Assembly (NCBI GenBank): GCA_002412935.1
Contig: DHWA01000004.1
Coordinates: forward strand, 1-38,122
Source of the DNA: Patescibacteria group bacterium UBA5194
GTDB taxonomy: Bacteria; Patescibacteriota; Gracilibacteria; BD1-5; UBA6164
Direction of reading: 5' to 3'
Length of the DNA: 38,122 bases
Positions 28,894 through 38,122 of this stretch are shown here, piece after piece; the stretch's first letter is position 1; each line of letters opens with the position of its first letter. A model generated the notes under the pieces. The model did not search any database. It worked only from the letters and a program-made list of their open reading frames with translations, and was not told the origin of the DNA. Made by a program: the position numbers and the translations under genes.

Positions 28894-29934
28894 ATGACAA
28901 AAATAAATGCAAATCCATTATTTAACCCTGCTTGAGATGATTTGGTTGAAAATAGAACTATAATTAAGTGAAATACTACAGGATTATTCCAGCTTAATAA
29001 TACAAAATACAATTGGGCAAAAAGTCTTTATCAAGTTATGGTAGGTAATTTTTGGGTACCTGAAAAAGTAAGTTGACTTGGAGAAGATAGTGTATCGTTT
29101 AAAAAAGATTTGAGCGAATGAGAGCAAAGAGCTTATAAATGAATTTTGTCTTTTTTGATATTTTTAGATAGTATACAAACTGTTAATTTACCAAATTTTA
29201 ATGAATATATAACTGCTCCGGAAATAAACTTGATTATGTCAATTCAAGCTTACCAAGAAGCTATACATTCTCAAAGTTATGCAACTATTTTGGAAAGTGT
29301 GGTTGATTCAAAAGTAAGAGATGAGATTTATTATTTTTGGAGAGATGATGAGATACTTCTTGAGAGAAATAAATTTATAGGTTGAATTTATCAAGACTTT
29401 ATAGATAACCCTAGCGAAAAAAACTTGTTTAGATGAATTGTAGGAAATTATTTACTTGAATGATTGTATTTTTATAACTGATTTGCTTTTTTCGATACTT
29501 TGGCTGATCAATGAAAAATGGTTGCAACAGATAGGATGATAAATTATATAAGAAGAGATGAACTTACTCATGTAACTTTATTTGCAAATATAATAAGAGA
29601 AATAAAAAAAGAGTTTCCTGAAATATATAACGAAAAAATGCTCCTAGATATGACGAAAACGGCCGTGGAACAAGAAATAAAATGGAGTAAGCATATAATT
29701 GCTTGAAGTATAATTGGAATGAGTGATATAAATATAGAAAATTATACAAAATACCTAGCAAATCAAAGGTTAATTTTACTTTGAATTAATCCTATTTATC
29801 CTGATATTATCACAAATCCTTTTAAACACTTAGATAGACTTCAAGACAATAATAGTGAAAAATGAAACTTTTTTGAATCAACAGTAACAAATTATACTCA
29901 ATCAAGTTCGATGAAATGAGGTTGGGATTTTTAA
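28894..29934 (+). CDS. nrdB: Class I ribonucleoside-diphosphate reductase, beta subunit
   Basis: The radical-generating partner of NrdA, 346 residues. The di-iron ligands can be followed: Asp in FLDSIQT, Glu and His in QAYQEAIHSQSY, Glu in NYLLEGLYFYNGFAFF, and Glu/His in RRDELTHVTLF. The Tyr in HSQSY is at the place of the radical Tyr122 of E. coli, so it is a tyrosyl-radical enzyme rather than an NrdB with Phe at this site. The C-terminus (about the last 15 residues, SMKGGWDF) is the tail that docks on NrdA. It is separated from nrdA by 1440 bases of other genes and followed by a terminator. Confidence 0.95.
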
Positions 29935-29952
29935 GACAACGACAATTTTACA

Positions 29953-29997
29953 AAACCTTCAATTTAAGATATAATAAATTGAAGGTTTATTTTTTAT
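29953..29997 (+). terminator. Rho-independent terminator after nrdB
   Basis: A 14-bp stem AAACCTTCAATTTA/TAAATTGAAGGTTT (29953-29966 with 29975-29988), followed by ATTTTTTAT. It begins 19 bases after the nrdB stop. Confidence 0.88.
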
Positions 29998-30010
29998 GTA
30001 AAAACCACTA

Positions 30011-31057
30011 ATGAATAAAAAGTACCTAATATTAACTGCAAGTTATTGAGATTGACATAATGCTGCAAAAAGTTGAATACAAAATTATTTGGAAAAAAAG
30101 TGAGAGATTGTACAAGTTTTTGATTATGCAAATATGCTAGAAGCAAAACAATTTTCAAAAAATTTTTACAAATTTTGTTCTGAAAAATATCCTGTTTTAC
30201 GGAAATATTATTTTAAAATGGTAGATTTACATACAAGCAATATTGTTGCTAAAAAATATTTTACTTCAAAATATTCAAATGGTTTTAATAAAATGGTTAA
30301 TGATTTTAATCCTGATTATATCATATCTGTATTCCCTATTTCACAGTATTTTGTATGACATCATAAAGAAAATCATACTCTACATTTTAAGTTTTGAGTT
30401 GTTATAACTGATTCTTCAATCCCATTACCTTGGTATTTTGAAGATAAATACATTGATAAGTTTTTTGTTTTAGATAATTATGCGAAAGATTTTCTTGCAA
30501 AAAAATTACCAGATAGAAAAGATGATATAATATCTACATTTTTTCCGTTAGAAAGTAAATATTTTTTAGATAAAGAAAAACTCAATAACAAAACAATAGC
30601 TATTTTATTAACTTGATTTCCTTATGAGTTTTCAAAAAGAATTTTAGAAAAACTTGAAAACGAAGATTTTTATGAAAAAATAATTATTATAAAATGAAGA
30701 AATGATTATGTATACAATAAACTTGAAAATGAAGTAAAAAATGAGAAATTTGGATATACAACATATTTAAAAATTAAAGAAGAATTAAAAAATATAGATA
30801 TATTTATCTCTAAACCCGGTTGAGCTATGGTTTCAGAATGTGTAGCACAAGACACTTATATGATAATTCCTTTCTATATAGAAGGTCAGGAAAAAGAAAA
30901 CATAGATTTTTTAGAAAGAAATAATTTGTGATTTCATACAAAAAGTACACATAAGATAATAGATTTTCTAAAACAATGATATAAAGATATAAAGCTTGAT
31001 AATTTCAAAAAAATCAAAAATAAAAATGCTATCAAAGATATAATTGATAATTTATAA
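30011..31057 (+). CDS. GT28 glycosyltransferase, MGDG-synthase/UgtP-like
   Basis: A 348-residue enzyme that by family transfers a sugar from UDP-sugar to diacylglycerol, making membrane glycolipids at the inner membrane face. The N-terminal motif LTASYGDGHNAAKSGIQNYL (ASxGxGH) is typical of MGDG synthase and UgtP. The C-terminal donor-binding domain has FISKPGGAMVSECVAQDTYM and then PFYIEGQEKENIDFL, the KPGG...GQE..N pattern of family GT28. MurG is less likely because of the ASYGDGHNAA start. Sugar and acceptor are not determined by sequence. A GT2 gene follows 115 bases downstream on the same strand. Confidence 0.83.
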
Positions 31058-31172
31058 AATTTCTTTTACAAAAAATTATTTTATCATATAATAAGCTAGA
31101 TTTTAAGGTGTAAGAAATAAATCTATATATTTAATTCTTATGCACTACTAACTAATCTCTATCACCTATTTT

Positions 31173-32120
31173 ATGAAATTAATCATCCAAATCCCCTGCT
31201 TAAATGAAGAAAAAACACTACCTTTAGTTTTAGCTGAAATACCTAAAAAAATTGATTGAATTGATATCATAGAAACTATGATTATTGATGATTGATCAAC
31301 TGATAATACTATAGAAGTTGCAAAAAAGCTATGAGTAAATCATATAGTAAAACACATTGGTAATAAATGACTTTGAGTTGCTTTTAAATCTGGTCAAGAA
31401 AAAGCTTTAGAACTCAGAGCTGATATACTTGTAAATACTGACGGAGATAATCAGTATCCTTGAGAATATATCAAAGATCTAGTTAAACCAATAATTAAGT
31501 GAAATGCTGACATAGTTATATGAGACAGACAAACAAATAAAATAAATCATTTTTCTTTAATCAAAAAAATATTTCAACAACTAGGAAGTAGTCTTGTAAG
31601 ATTTCTTTCTGAGACTAAAGTTCCTGATACAGTAAGTGGTTTTAGAGCATACAGTAGAGAATCTCTTTTAAAATTAAATGTATCATCTAGATTTAGTTAT
31701 GTGCTTGATACTATAGTTCAAGCTGGTGCAAAATGACTTAAAATCGAAAGTGTAAAAATAAAAACTCATGCACCAACTCGTGAATCTAGACTTTTTAAAT
31801 CTATATGGCAACATATGAGAAAGTCTCTAATGAATCTTTTTAGAGTTTATTCTATGTATAATCCAATTAAGATTTTTTCACTTTTTGCACTACCTTTCTT
31901 AATAGTATGAATAATATGAATAACTAGATTTTTATATTTTTATTATCTAAATCCTGTAAATACATGAAAGGTACAATCTCTTATACTCTCTGGAGTATTT
32001 TTAATGATTGCAATCCAATTTTTTGCTCTTTGAATTATCTGAGATCTCATCTCAAAAAATAGAAAACTGGCTGAAGATAATTTGTATTTTACAAAAAAAA
32101 TGTATTTTGACAATAATTAA
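31173..32120 (+). CDS. GT2 glycosyltransferase (polyprenyl-phosphate sugar transferase-like)
   Basis: A 315-residue enzyme. The GT-A domain opens MKLIIQIPCLNEEKTLPLVL, then IIDDGSTDNT (UDP/GDP-binding), NTDGDNQYPGEYI (DxD-like, metal) and VSGFRAYSRESLLKLN. Two membrane helices lie at the C-terminus (about 228-248 and 263-290). This layout is that of DPM1/ArnC-like enzymes that load a sugar on polyprenyl phosphate, or of membrane glycolipid extenders. Together with the GT28 enzyme upstream it may build cell-surface glycolipid. Start ATG at 31173 follows ctatttt, without Shine-Dalgarno. Confidence 0.9.
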
Positions 32121-32183
32121 TAATTTGTAAAACATTTTTATATCAATATAATAAATTTACATTTAATTTTTAATTATAAAAAT

Positions 32184-32462
32184 ATGAAATGTCCTGTATG
32201 TAAAGATGTAACTCTTCTAATGATGGATAAAAAATGAGTTGAAATAGATTACTGTCCAGAATGTAGATGAATATGGTTAGATAAATGAGAACTTGAAAAA
32301 CTAAGCCAAGCTGAAAAAATATATAACCAAAATAATTTTGAAGAAGAATATAATGATAGAAAAAAATATGATGAACATTGATATCAAAGTAATCAAAATT
32401 ATTGAAATAATCCAAATAAAAAGAAAAAAAGTTTCTTAGATAGTTTTGATATTTTTGACTAG
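32184..32462 (+). CDS. Zinc-ribbon (TFIIB-type) small protein
   Basis: A 92-residue protein. The first 45 residues form a zinc ribbon: CPVC at residues 3-6, and CPEC followed by RGIWLDKGELEKL about 22 residues later. The latter is the W-x-D-x-G-E-L signature of the zf-TFIIB family of small bacterial proteins of unknown role. The remainder is Asn/Lys/Tyr-rich and probably disordered, ending SFLDSFDIFD. It lies 63 bases after the GT2 gene, with a strong terminator behind it, so it closes that unit. Confidence 0.85.
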
Positions 32463-32483
32463 TACTTAGTTTATAAATTTTTT

Positions 32484-32525
32484 AAAGAGAGAATAAATCA
32501 TTGTTTATTCTCTCTTTTTTATATA
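32484..32525 (+). terminator. Strong terminator after the zinc-ribbon gene
   Basis: A 14-bp perfect stem AAAGAGAGAATAAA/TTTATTCTCTCTTT (32484-32497 with 32504-32517), loop TCATTG, then TTT. It may also serve the convergent RIC gene, whose stop is at 32554. Confidence 0.9.
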
Positions 32526-32553
32526 ATTTCAGCATATTTTTTTATTTACCTAT

Positions 32554-33117
32554 TTACTTCCCTAAAATATCACTAAGTTTTTCTTTTAATTTACTTTGTA
32601 AATACATTCATTTAAAATATAAATCTTCGTTTTCTAGTTTTGAATGAATTACATTAGCTTCCTGTATACTAATAAAAATAAATTTAGCAGTTTCAAAATC
32701 TTTTATACCTTTATTATTTATATCAGATCACCCCATTAATTCAATTATACTACTTAAATATAAATTAAATTCTTTATGTTGATTTTTCATCTCAATATCA
32801 TTTACCAAACTATTTATAACTTCAAAATTGTCAGATAAATTAATTAACTTATCTGTATATATTCTTTCAAATCTTAAAATTGTAGGAAAAATTACCAGAT
32901 CTTCTTTAGTTACATGTTTTAAAACCTCTGTTTTAAATTGATAAAACAATTCTTGTAAATTGACTAATTCAGGATAATTTTTTGCATAATTTGTAATAAT
33001 AGAAGCAACCAATAAATCTAATTTCTTTAGATTTTTTCTTACTGGTTCATGAAATGTCTTAGTAATATATTTTACTAGTCAAGATAATGACATATTTTCT
33101 ACATTTTTTGTAAACAT
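32554..33117 (-). CDS. RIC/YtfE-like di-iron protein (hemerythrin-type)
   Basis: A 187-residue four-helix-bundle protein. The candidate iron ligands fit the hemerythrin-like RIC (YtfE/ScdA) pattern: FHEPVRKNLKKLD (His22-type), LKHVTKEDLVIFP (HxxxE), EMKNQHKEF (His) and VIHSKLENEDLYF (HxxxEN). The short ScdA-type N-terminal domain is absent; about 20 residues precede the first His. RIC proteins repair iron-sulfur centres damaged by nitric oxide or peroxide. In this window the oxygen-dependent class I reductase could be a beneficiary, though that is inference. It is divergent from the surface nuclease gene across a 216-base, very AT-rich gap. Confidence 0.75.
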
Positions 33118-33272
33118 ATTTAATATTATAATAATTAAATCTTAATGTTAATTTTATCATAATTTAAATACTAATACAAATTTTTGTAAAAAATTTAATG
33201 TATTTTAAATCAAATAACTGAATTAAACTTAAAACATATAATCTATTATTTTTAAAAAATTTGAAAAAAAAT

Positions 33273-33309
33273 TTGACTTTTATATACACTATATATAATA
33301 CAGTATATA
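33273..33309 (+). promoter_or_regulatory. Promoter and dyad upstream of the surface nuclease gene
   Basis: TTGACT at 33273-33278 and TATAAT at 33294-33299, with a short 15-base spacer. The start codon is 34 bases on. The -10 box lies between the arms of a dyad TATATAC (33281-33287) and GTATATA (33303-33309), which could be an operator. In such AT-rich DNA this may be chance. Confidence 0.45.
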
Positions 33310-33333
33310 TTATAAAGTTGATTTAATTTTCAT

Positions 33334-36300
33334 ATGTTACAAAAATTCATTTCTTCATTTTTAATTCTTACTATACTATTTTCTGATTTTTTAATCATTT
33401 TTGCTGATGAAACAGGAGAAATAATTAATATTCCAACAGAACTCACAGAATCATGAGCTACAAATCCCCCTACTCTTACAGAAATAATAAATCCAATTCC
33501 TAATATAATCATCACCTTACAAAGTCCTAGTTACTTGACAGATAAAGACTCAATTCAAGATATTTATCATTGTGATACTTTAAAATCTGAATGTAAAGTA
33601 AATTTTGATTTATCTGATACTTTTTGATGATATGTACCTGCAAAATTTGCTTGTCTAAATAATTTTTCTTTTATAACATGAGACGAAAATAAATGTAATC
33701 CAAATACTATAATATTCCCTGTTTGAACTTTTTTAGTAAATTTCAAGATTTATGAAAAAGATAATACTAGTAATTTCAAAGAAAAAAATATTACAATAGT
33801 AAATGAGATAGAACAAAATAAAAGTGAAACCGGCTCATTAGAAGAGTCTTGAGGTATAATAGATTCCGGATCAAGTCCGGAATGACAAAGTGGAAGTTCA
33901 GGATGACAGCAAGAAACAAATTCATGAAGTATAGATTCTGGGACTTGAGAATTATCTCTAAGTTGAAGTAGTATTATAGATCCTGAAACAATCCCCGTGT
34001 CATACCCTCAAGGGTACAGGCCCACGAGGACTGAAGGTTCACCAGAATGACAAATGGGGAGTTCTTGATCACAAAATAATTGAATTTCAGTTCCTAATGT
34101 AGATATAGAAATTCAAAGCTGACTTGAACTTGTTGATTGAAATTACAAATGCAAAAATACAGATTGTAAGATAAATCTAAATCTGGAAAATCTGTTTACT
34201 TGAAGTTATGATATATCAAATTATACTTGTTTATGGGATTTTTGATCAGGAACTTTTACCACAATTGATACAGATAAAAAATGTAATCCTGGATATGTGA
34301 ATTATGGAACTTGAAATTTTAGTATAGAAGCAAAAATAAGTGAAAAAAATAATCCTACAAACTTCAAAACTTGAAACTTGAGTTTTTATAATTGAGAATT
34401 ACCAATTTCAATTAATTATTGAACTTGAGAATTATCTGAGAGTTGAAGTAGTTTTATAGATCCTGCAAACTTGTCTTCAGGATGACAAAGTGAAAGTTCA
34501 GAATGGCAAAGTGAAAGTTCAGAATGACAATCTAATACTAGTACTGGTTCCTTTTTATTGGAAATAGTATCTAATAATTTAGAAATTCCAAATGTAGATA
34601 TAGAAGTTCAAAGTTGACTTGAATTCATAAATTGAAGTTATAAATGTAAAAATATAGATTGTAAAATTAATCTAAACCTAGAAAACCTGTTTACTTGAAG
34701 TTATGATATATCAGATTATTCTTGTGAATGGGATTTTTGATCGGGTACTTTTATAACTCTAGATACTGATAAAAAATGTAATCCTGGGTATGTAAATTAT
34801 TGAATTTGAAGGCATTATGTGGAAGCTAAAATTATTGAAAAAAATAATCCAAATAATTTTAAAACTTGAAGTCTAAATTTTGAAAATGAAATAAGCCTAA
34901 TACAAGCAAGTTCAAGTTCTTCAACAACAAATTCTTTATGAAATAACTTCACAGAACAAAAAAAAGAAATAATCATTCAATCAGGAGCCTCAAAAATTTG
35001 AGAAAATACTTATAAATGTAATGAAGAGAAATGTAAAATCAATATGCAATACGAAAATAGTTCAAATGAAACTTGTTTTTGGGATTTTTGATGATGAATT
35101 TATAAAGAAACCTATACTAAAACCTGTAATCCATCTTTTGTGTATTATTATTCCTGAAATTATAAAATAAGATTAAATATATATAAAAACTGACTGTTTA
35201 GCGAAGAAAAAAGTATAACTCTTACAAATAATTTTTTTGATAATGCAAAAATATATAATTTATATCCTACTGCAAAGATAAAATTACAATGAACTATTTG
35301 AAAAAACAAAGAATTAATCTGAAATAAACTTATTTGTAAAAATACAAAAGAATGTAGTGTAAATTTTGATTGAAGTGAGTCAACTGATCCAAATAAAGAT
35401 AATCTGGAGTTTTTTTGGGATTTTTGAAACTGAAAATTTGAAGAAAAAGCTAATCCAAGCACAATTAAGTATTCACCATGAAAATATAAAGTTAAATTAA
35501 AAGTTACTGATAGATTTTGAGAATATAGTGAAGATTATTTTTTTATTGAAGTTTATGAGAAAGAACAAGAAGTCTTAAAATTAAATGAAAATATCACAAA
35601 ATACATAAAAATAATTGAAGCTCTACCAAATCCAGTTTGAAGTGAAGAAAATGAATGGATAAAAATAAAAAATGATTCTATAAATTTTATAAATATCAAA
35701 TGACTTGAAATAGATGATAAAATCTGAGAATGAAGCAAAGTTTATACTATCAAAGATGATTTTTATTTACTTCCATACGGGGAAAAAAAGCTATATAAAG
35801 TAGAGACTAAACTGAATTTAAACAATAGTTTTGATGAAGTAAACTTAATTTATAATAATACAATTATTGACTCACTAGTTTGGAATTATGAAGTTCCTGA
35901 ATGATTTGTAGTAAAAAAAGAATTAAGAGAAAAAGTAAAAATCCTAAATGTAATTGATTGAGATACAATAGTTATACAATTTAAAGATGGGACAAAAGAA
36001 CATCTAAGATTTATCTGAGTTGATACACCTGAAACAAAGCATCCAAAAAAAGCAATTGAATTTTATTGAAAAGAAACATCAGATTTTACAAAAAAGAATT
36101 TAGAATGAAAAGAAATAGAATTAGAACTTGATTTTGACAATTATAGAGATAAATATGGTAGATTACTTGGATATGTGTGGATAGATAACATAAATTTCAA
36201 CAAACTACTTATAGAAAAATGATATGGAAGAGCTTACTTGTACTTCCCTTTTAAATATAGTGCTGAATTTGCAAAAGCCGAGAAAGAAGCTAAGAAGAAT

Positions 36301-37116
36301 AAATTATGATTATGGTGAGATGAAGAGGTAAGAAAAGAAATAGAAGAACTTGAAAAACTTGAGAAAAAGGAAAATATAGAAAATATAAAATTTCAAGAAA
36401 GTATTTCATTTGATAAAATACTTACAAATATCTCAAATTTATTTGATAAAGAAAATTACAAAGAACTAATTCTAAATAAAAATTTCTTCAGTTATTTTAG
36501 TCTCTGAATTGATCAAAAAGAAATACAAAAGGAAAATTTAAAAGAATTTGATTTACTTTTAAGTGATTTACTTAAATCAGATAAAAAGACTACTAAATCT
36601 AATATAAAACAAGAAAAAATACTTAGTTATAAGACTTCAAAGTTAAAATCTGGACTAAAAATAACATGAGTTACCTTCCCAAATTCATTAGTTACTTTAA
36701 GTTTTGATGAAATAAAACTAGAAACCAAATCAAATGAAATATGAAATTATACTTTTTTAATAACTGATAATTTAAAAGTTGGAGATTATGAATTACAATT
36801 TTTAGTCTCAAATTGATGACAAGATTACCCATACTTAGCTCCAAGAAGTGTAAATCTATCAAAAGATTATATTTTCTGAGTACAAGACTATAAATTAAAA
36901 CAATTAAACAAAAAAGTAAAAAAGAAGAAAGCAAAAAAAGCTAAAAAGAAAAAATTAGTAGCAAAAAAATCTACACTCAAAAAAATGAAATATGATATAA
37001 AAGATATAAAAAAAGAAGAGGATAAATCTGCCTCTAGTAAAAATATATTTTTAATTTTCTTACTTTCTCTTCTTGTTTCTATAATGTGATTTTTTTTGAT
37101 TAAAAAGGTTGATTAA
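33334..37116 (+). CDS. Surface-anchored multidomain nuclease (PKD-like, lamin-tail and SNase domains)
   Basis: A 1260-residue secreted protein. Residues 1-26 are a signal peptide. Four copies of a PKD-like module follow, each with a Cys pair and a WDFG motif (near residues 300, 465, 582 and 695: CLWDFG, CEWDFG, CFWDFG, FFWDFG), and a related module near 60-150. A lamin-tail-like domain (IIEALPNPVGSEENEWIKI, about 759-860) comes next. A staphylococcal nuclease domain follows at about 872-1000, with VIDGDTIVIQF, LRFIGVDTPETKHP, KYGRLLGYVW and a closing GLWGDEE, holding the catalytic Asp/Arg/Glu pattern. A beta-rich domain, a very Lys-rich stretch and a terminal membrane helix (about 1237-1258) complete it. 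It probably degrades nucleic acids at the cell surface. Linkers between modules contain palindromic-repeat sequence. Confidence 0.9.
33861..33910. repeat. Palindromic repeat in frame in the nuclease gene, copy 1
   Basis: agattccggatcaagtccgg followed by aatgaca, then a decayed second end gttcaggatgacag. It encodes the linker IDSGSSPEGQSGSSGGQ; two of its glycines are TGA codons contributed by the repeat end gaatgaca/gatgaca. Confidence 0.78.
33972..34056. repeat. Palindromic repeat in frame in the nuclease gene, copy 2
   Basis: Starts agatcctgaaacaatccccg and ends ccagaatgaca, with an inner hairpin (ataccctcaagggta). The G+C content jumps above the surrounding gene. It encodes IDPETIPVSYPQGYRPTRTE and is thus a linker between the first PKD-like modules. 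Confidence 0.72.
34457..34532. repeat. Palindromic repeat remnants in frame in the nuclease gene, copy 3
   Basis: tagatcctgcaaacttgtct and then caggatgaca, followed by two tandem copies of aagtgaaagttcagaatg(a/g)ca. It encodes a Ser/Glu/Gln/Gly-rich linker (SSGGQSESSEWQSESSEGQS) made by local duplication of the repeat end. Confidence 0.7.
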
Positions 37117-37934
37117 TTAAACATTTCAACTTCAAATTTTCAATCTATGATTTTTATATTTACTTCTAGATTATGTAAATCACAGATTTTTTTAACTATA
37201 GATAAACCAAGTCAAAATCATACAGTATTTCTAGAATTATCCAGTTTATAAAAAGTATCAAAAAGTATAGAAGTATCTTCCAAAACTATACTTTTTTTTA
37301 TTTTATTTGATATCTTAAATGTATTTTTATCCATAAAAATTTGTATTTTTGAATTTGAGATTTTGTATTTTTTTGCATTTTCTACTAGATTTGTTAAAAG
37401 TCTCTCAACTAAAACTTTATTTCCATTAATTATAAAATCTTTTTTTACATCTAAATTTATATTTATTTCTAAATCTTTTATAATTTCCAAAAAACTTACC
37501 TTTTCATTGTTTTTTAAAGTAGTATTTTCACTTAAAAAAAGTAGATTATCCGTTATATCTCTCATAGAATTTATCTCTTCTATACTTGATACAACGAGAT
37601 TTTTATCATATCATAGTTCAAGTAATTCTAGATTTGTTTTTACTACTGCCAAAGGAGTTTTTATCTCATGAGCTAGATTATGATTATATTCTCTTAATTT
37701 TTTATTATTCTCTTCTATTGGTTTTATAGTAATTTTTGCAAGTATATAAGCAATTAAATATGTAAAAATACTTAACAAAATAAATATAAGAATAAATTTA
37801 TTTTGTCCTTGTCATCTAAAATCAACTATACTATTGTGATTTAGGTATTGAATAAAATAAAACATAAATAAAGCAAAAATAAGCAAAAATATACTTATTT
37901 TAAATGCTAATAATTGTTCTTTTGATATTTTCAT
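37113..37934 (-). CDS. Sensor histidine kinase
   Basis: A 273-residue two-component sensor. Two membrane helices (about 12-30 and 46-66) flank a very short outer loop, so little extracellular sensing domain exists, and there is no clear HAMP domain. The phospho-accepting H box is YNHNLAHEIKTPLAVVKTN (His about 89). The N box LLTNLVENAKKY and the G2 box GFGLGLSIVKKICDLHN are intact, and FDTFYKLDNSRN is the F-box region. The G1 box (DxGxG) is not recognisable: SNKIKKSIVLED stands in its place. This is seen in some ArlS/CiaH-like kinases and may lower ATP affinity. The response regulator, if paired, would lie outside the window. It overlaps the convergent nuclease gene by 4 bases. Confidence 0.9.
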
Positions 37935-37985
37935 AGAAAGTTTAGGGTTAAATGTTATCAGTTGTAAGTTGTCAGTATATAAATT

Positions 37986-38018
37986 TGTCATTCCCTTGAA
38001 GAAGGGAATCTACCTTGT
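37986..38018. repeat. Family A palindromic repeat
   Basis: tgtcattcccttgaagaagg, gaatctaccttgta: an intact copy with ccctt/aaggg arms, 52 bases upstream of the histidine kinase start codon. Confidence 0.8.
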
Positions 38019-38084
38019 ATTATTCTAAAATATAAAAAATATATCCTGAACTTTAAAATTATATCAATATTAGAACAATTATAT

Positions 38085-38115
38085 AATGAAGATTCCCGAC
38101 TTCTCGGGAATGACA
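38085..38115. repeat. Family A palindromic repeat
   Basis: aatgaagattcccgacttct followed by cgggaatgaca, identical in its core to the copy at 10526. It points opposite to the copy at 37986, so the two may bracket a 66-base spacer; the same head-to-head pairing occurs at 20503/20606. Confidence 0.85.
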
Positions 38116-38122
38116 TATTTTT

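Noticed and set aside
35160..35738. Minus-strand frames of 100 and 61 residues
   Set aside because: Antisense to the surface nuclease gene, which is intact and has recognisable domains.

Overview
The window comes from a very AT-rich bacterium of the candidate phyla radiation that reads UGA as glycine (translation table 25), i.e. an Absconditabacteria (SR1) or Gracilibacteria (BD1-5) relative. With UGA as stop almost every gene breaks into fragments; with UGA as Gly, 32 intact genes appear, and their family-defining glycines (K-channel TVGYGD, PBP KTG, AbiEii GGTS, CDP-alcohol DG) are often UGA. No rRNA or tRNA gene was seen. Start codons are hardly ever preceded by a Shine-Dalgarno sequence.

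Layout. 57-3547: a gnd-zwf-pgl operon, the whole oxidative pentose phosphate branch. 3537-6081 (minus): a prepilin-like protein carrying about 13 leucine-rich repeats, followed by a small lipoprotein. 6199-9426: a CDP-alcohol phosphatidyltransferase, a YgjV-like membrane protein, a 52-residue orphan, RdgB and a membrane protein. 9427-10763: repeat-rich DNA around one orphan gene. 10764-12677 (minus): dnaK with an upstream CIRCE-like operator. 12915-14562: two orphan genes and a DNA polymerase III delta'-like protein. 14564-24559 (all minus): a voltage-gated K+ channel with a zinc-ribbon tail, an M48 protease, Maf, an orphan, a class B penicillin-binding protein, a MurL-type muramyl-peptide epimerase and a large protein with a lytic-transglycosylase-like domain; this is largely a cell-wall block. 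24853-29934: class I ribonucleotide reductase nrdA and nrdB, separated by an orphan, a 99-bp palindromic repeat and an AbiEii-type toxin/antitoxin-like pair. 30011-32462: a glycolipid-type GT28 glycosyltransferase, a GT2 glycosyltransferase and a zinc-ribbon protein. 32554-37934: a RIC-type di-iron protein, a 1260-residue surface-anchored nuclease (PKD-like repeats, lamin-tail domain, staphylococcal nuclease domain, C-terminal anchor) and a sensor histidine kinase.

How the parts fit: the surface proteins (LRR prepilin, lipoprotein, anchored nuclease) look like tools for contact with, and feeding on, other cells or their debris. Ribonucleotide reductase and NADPH from the pentose phosphate branch would turn salvaged ribonucleotides into DNA precursors, and RdgB and Maf clean the nucleotide pool. 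MurL, the PBP and the transglycosylase-like protein show the cell makes and remodels peptidoglycan. These links are inference.

Short palindromic repeats of the type agattccc...gggaatgaca are scattered between genes and also occur in frame inside two genes (murL and the surface nuclease). In the nuclease gene the repeat is readable only because UGA is sense.
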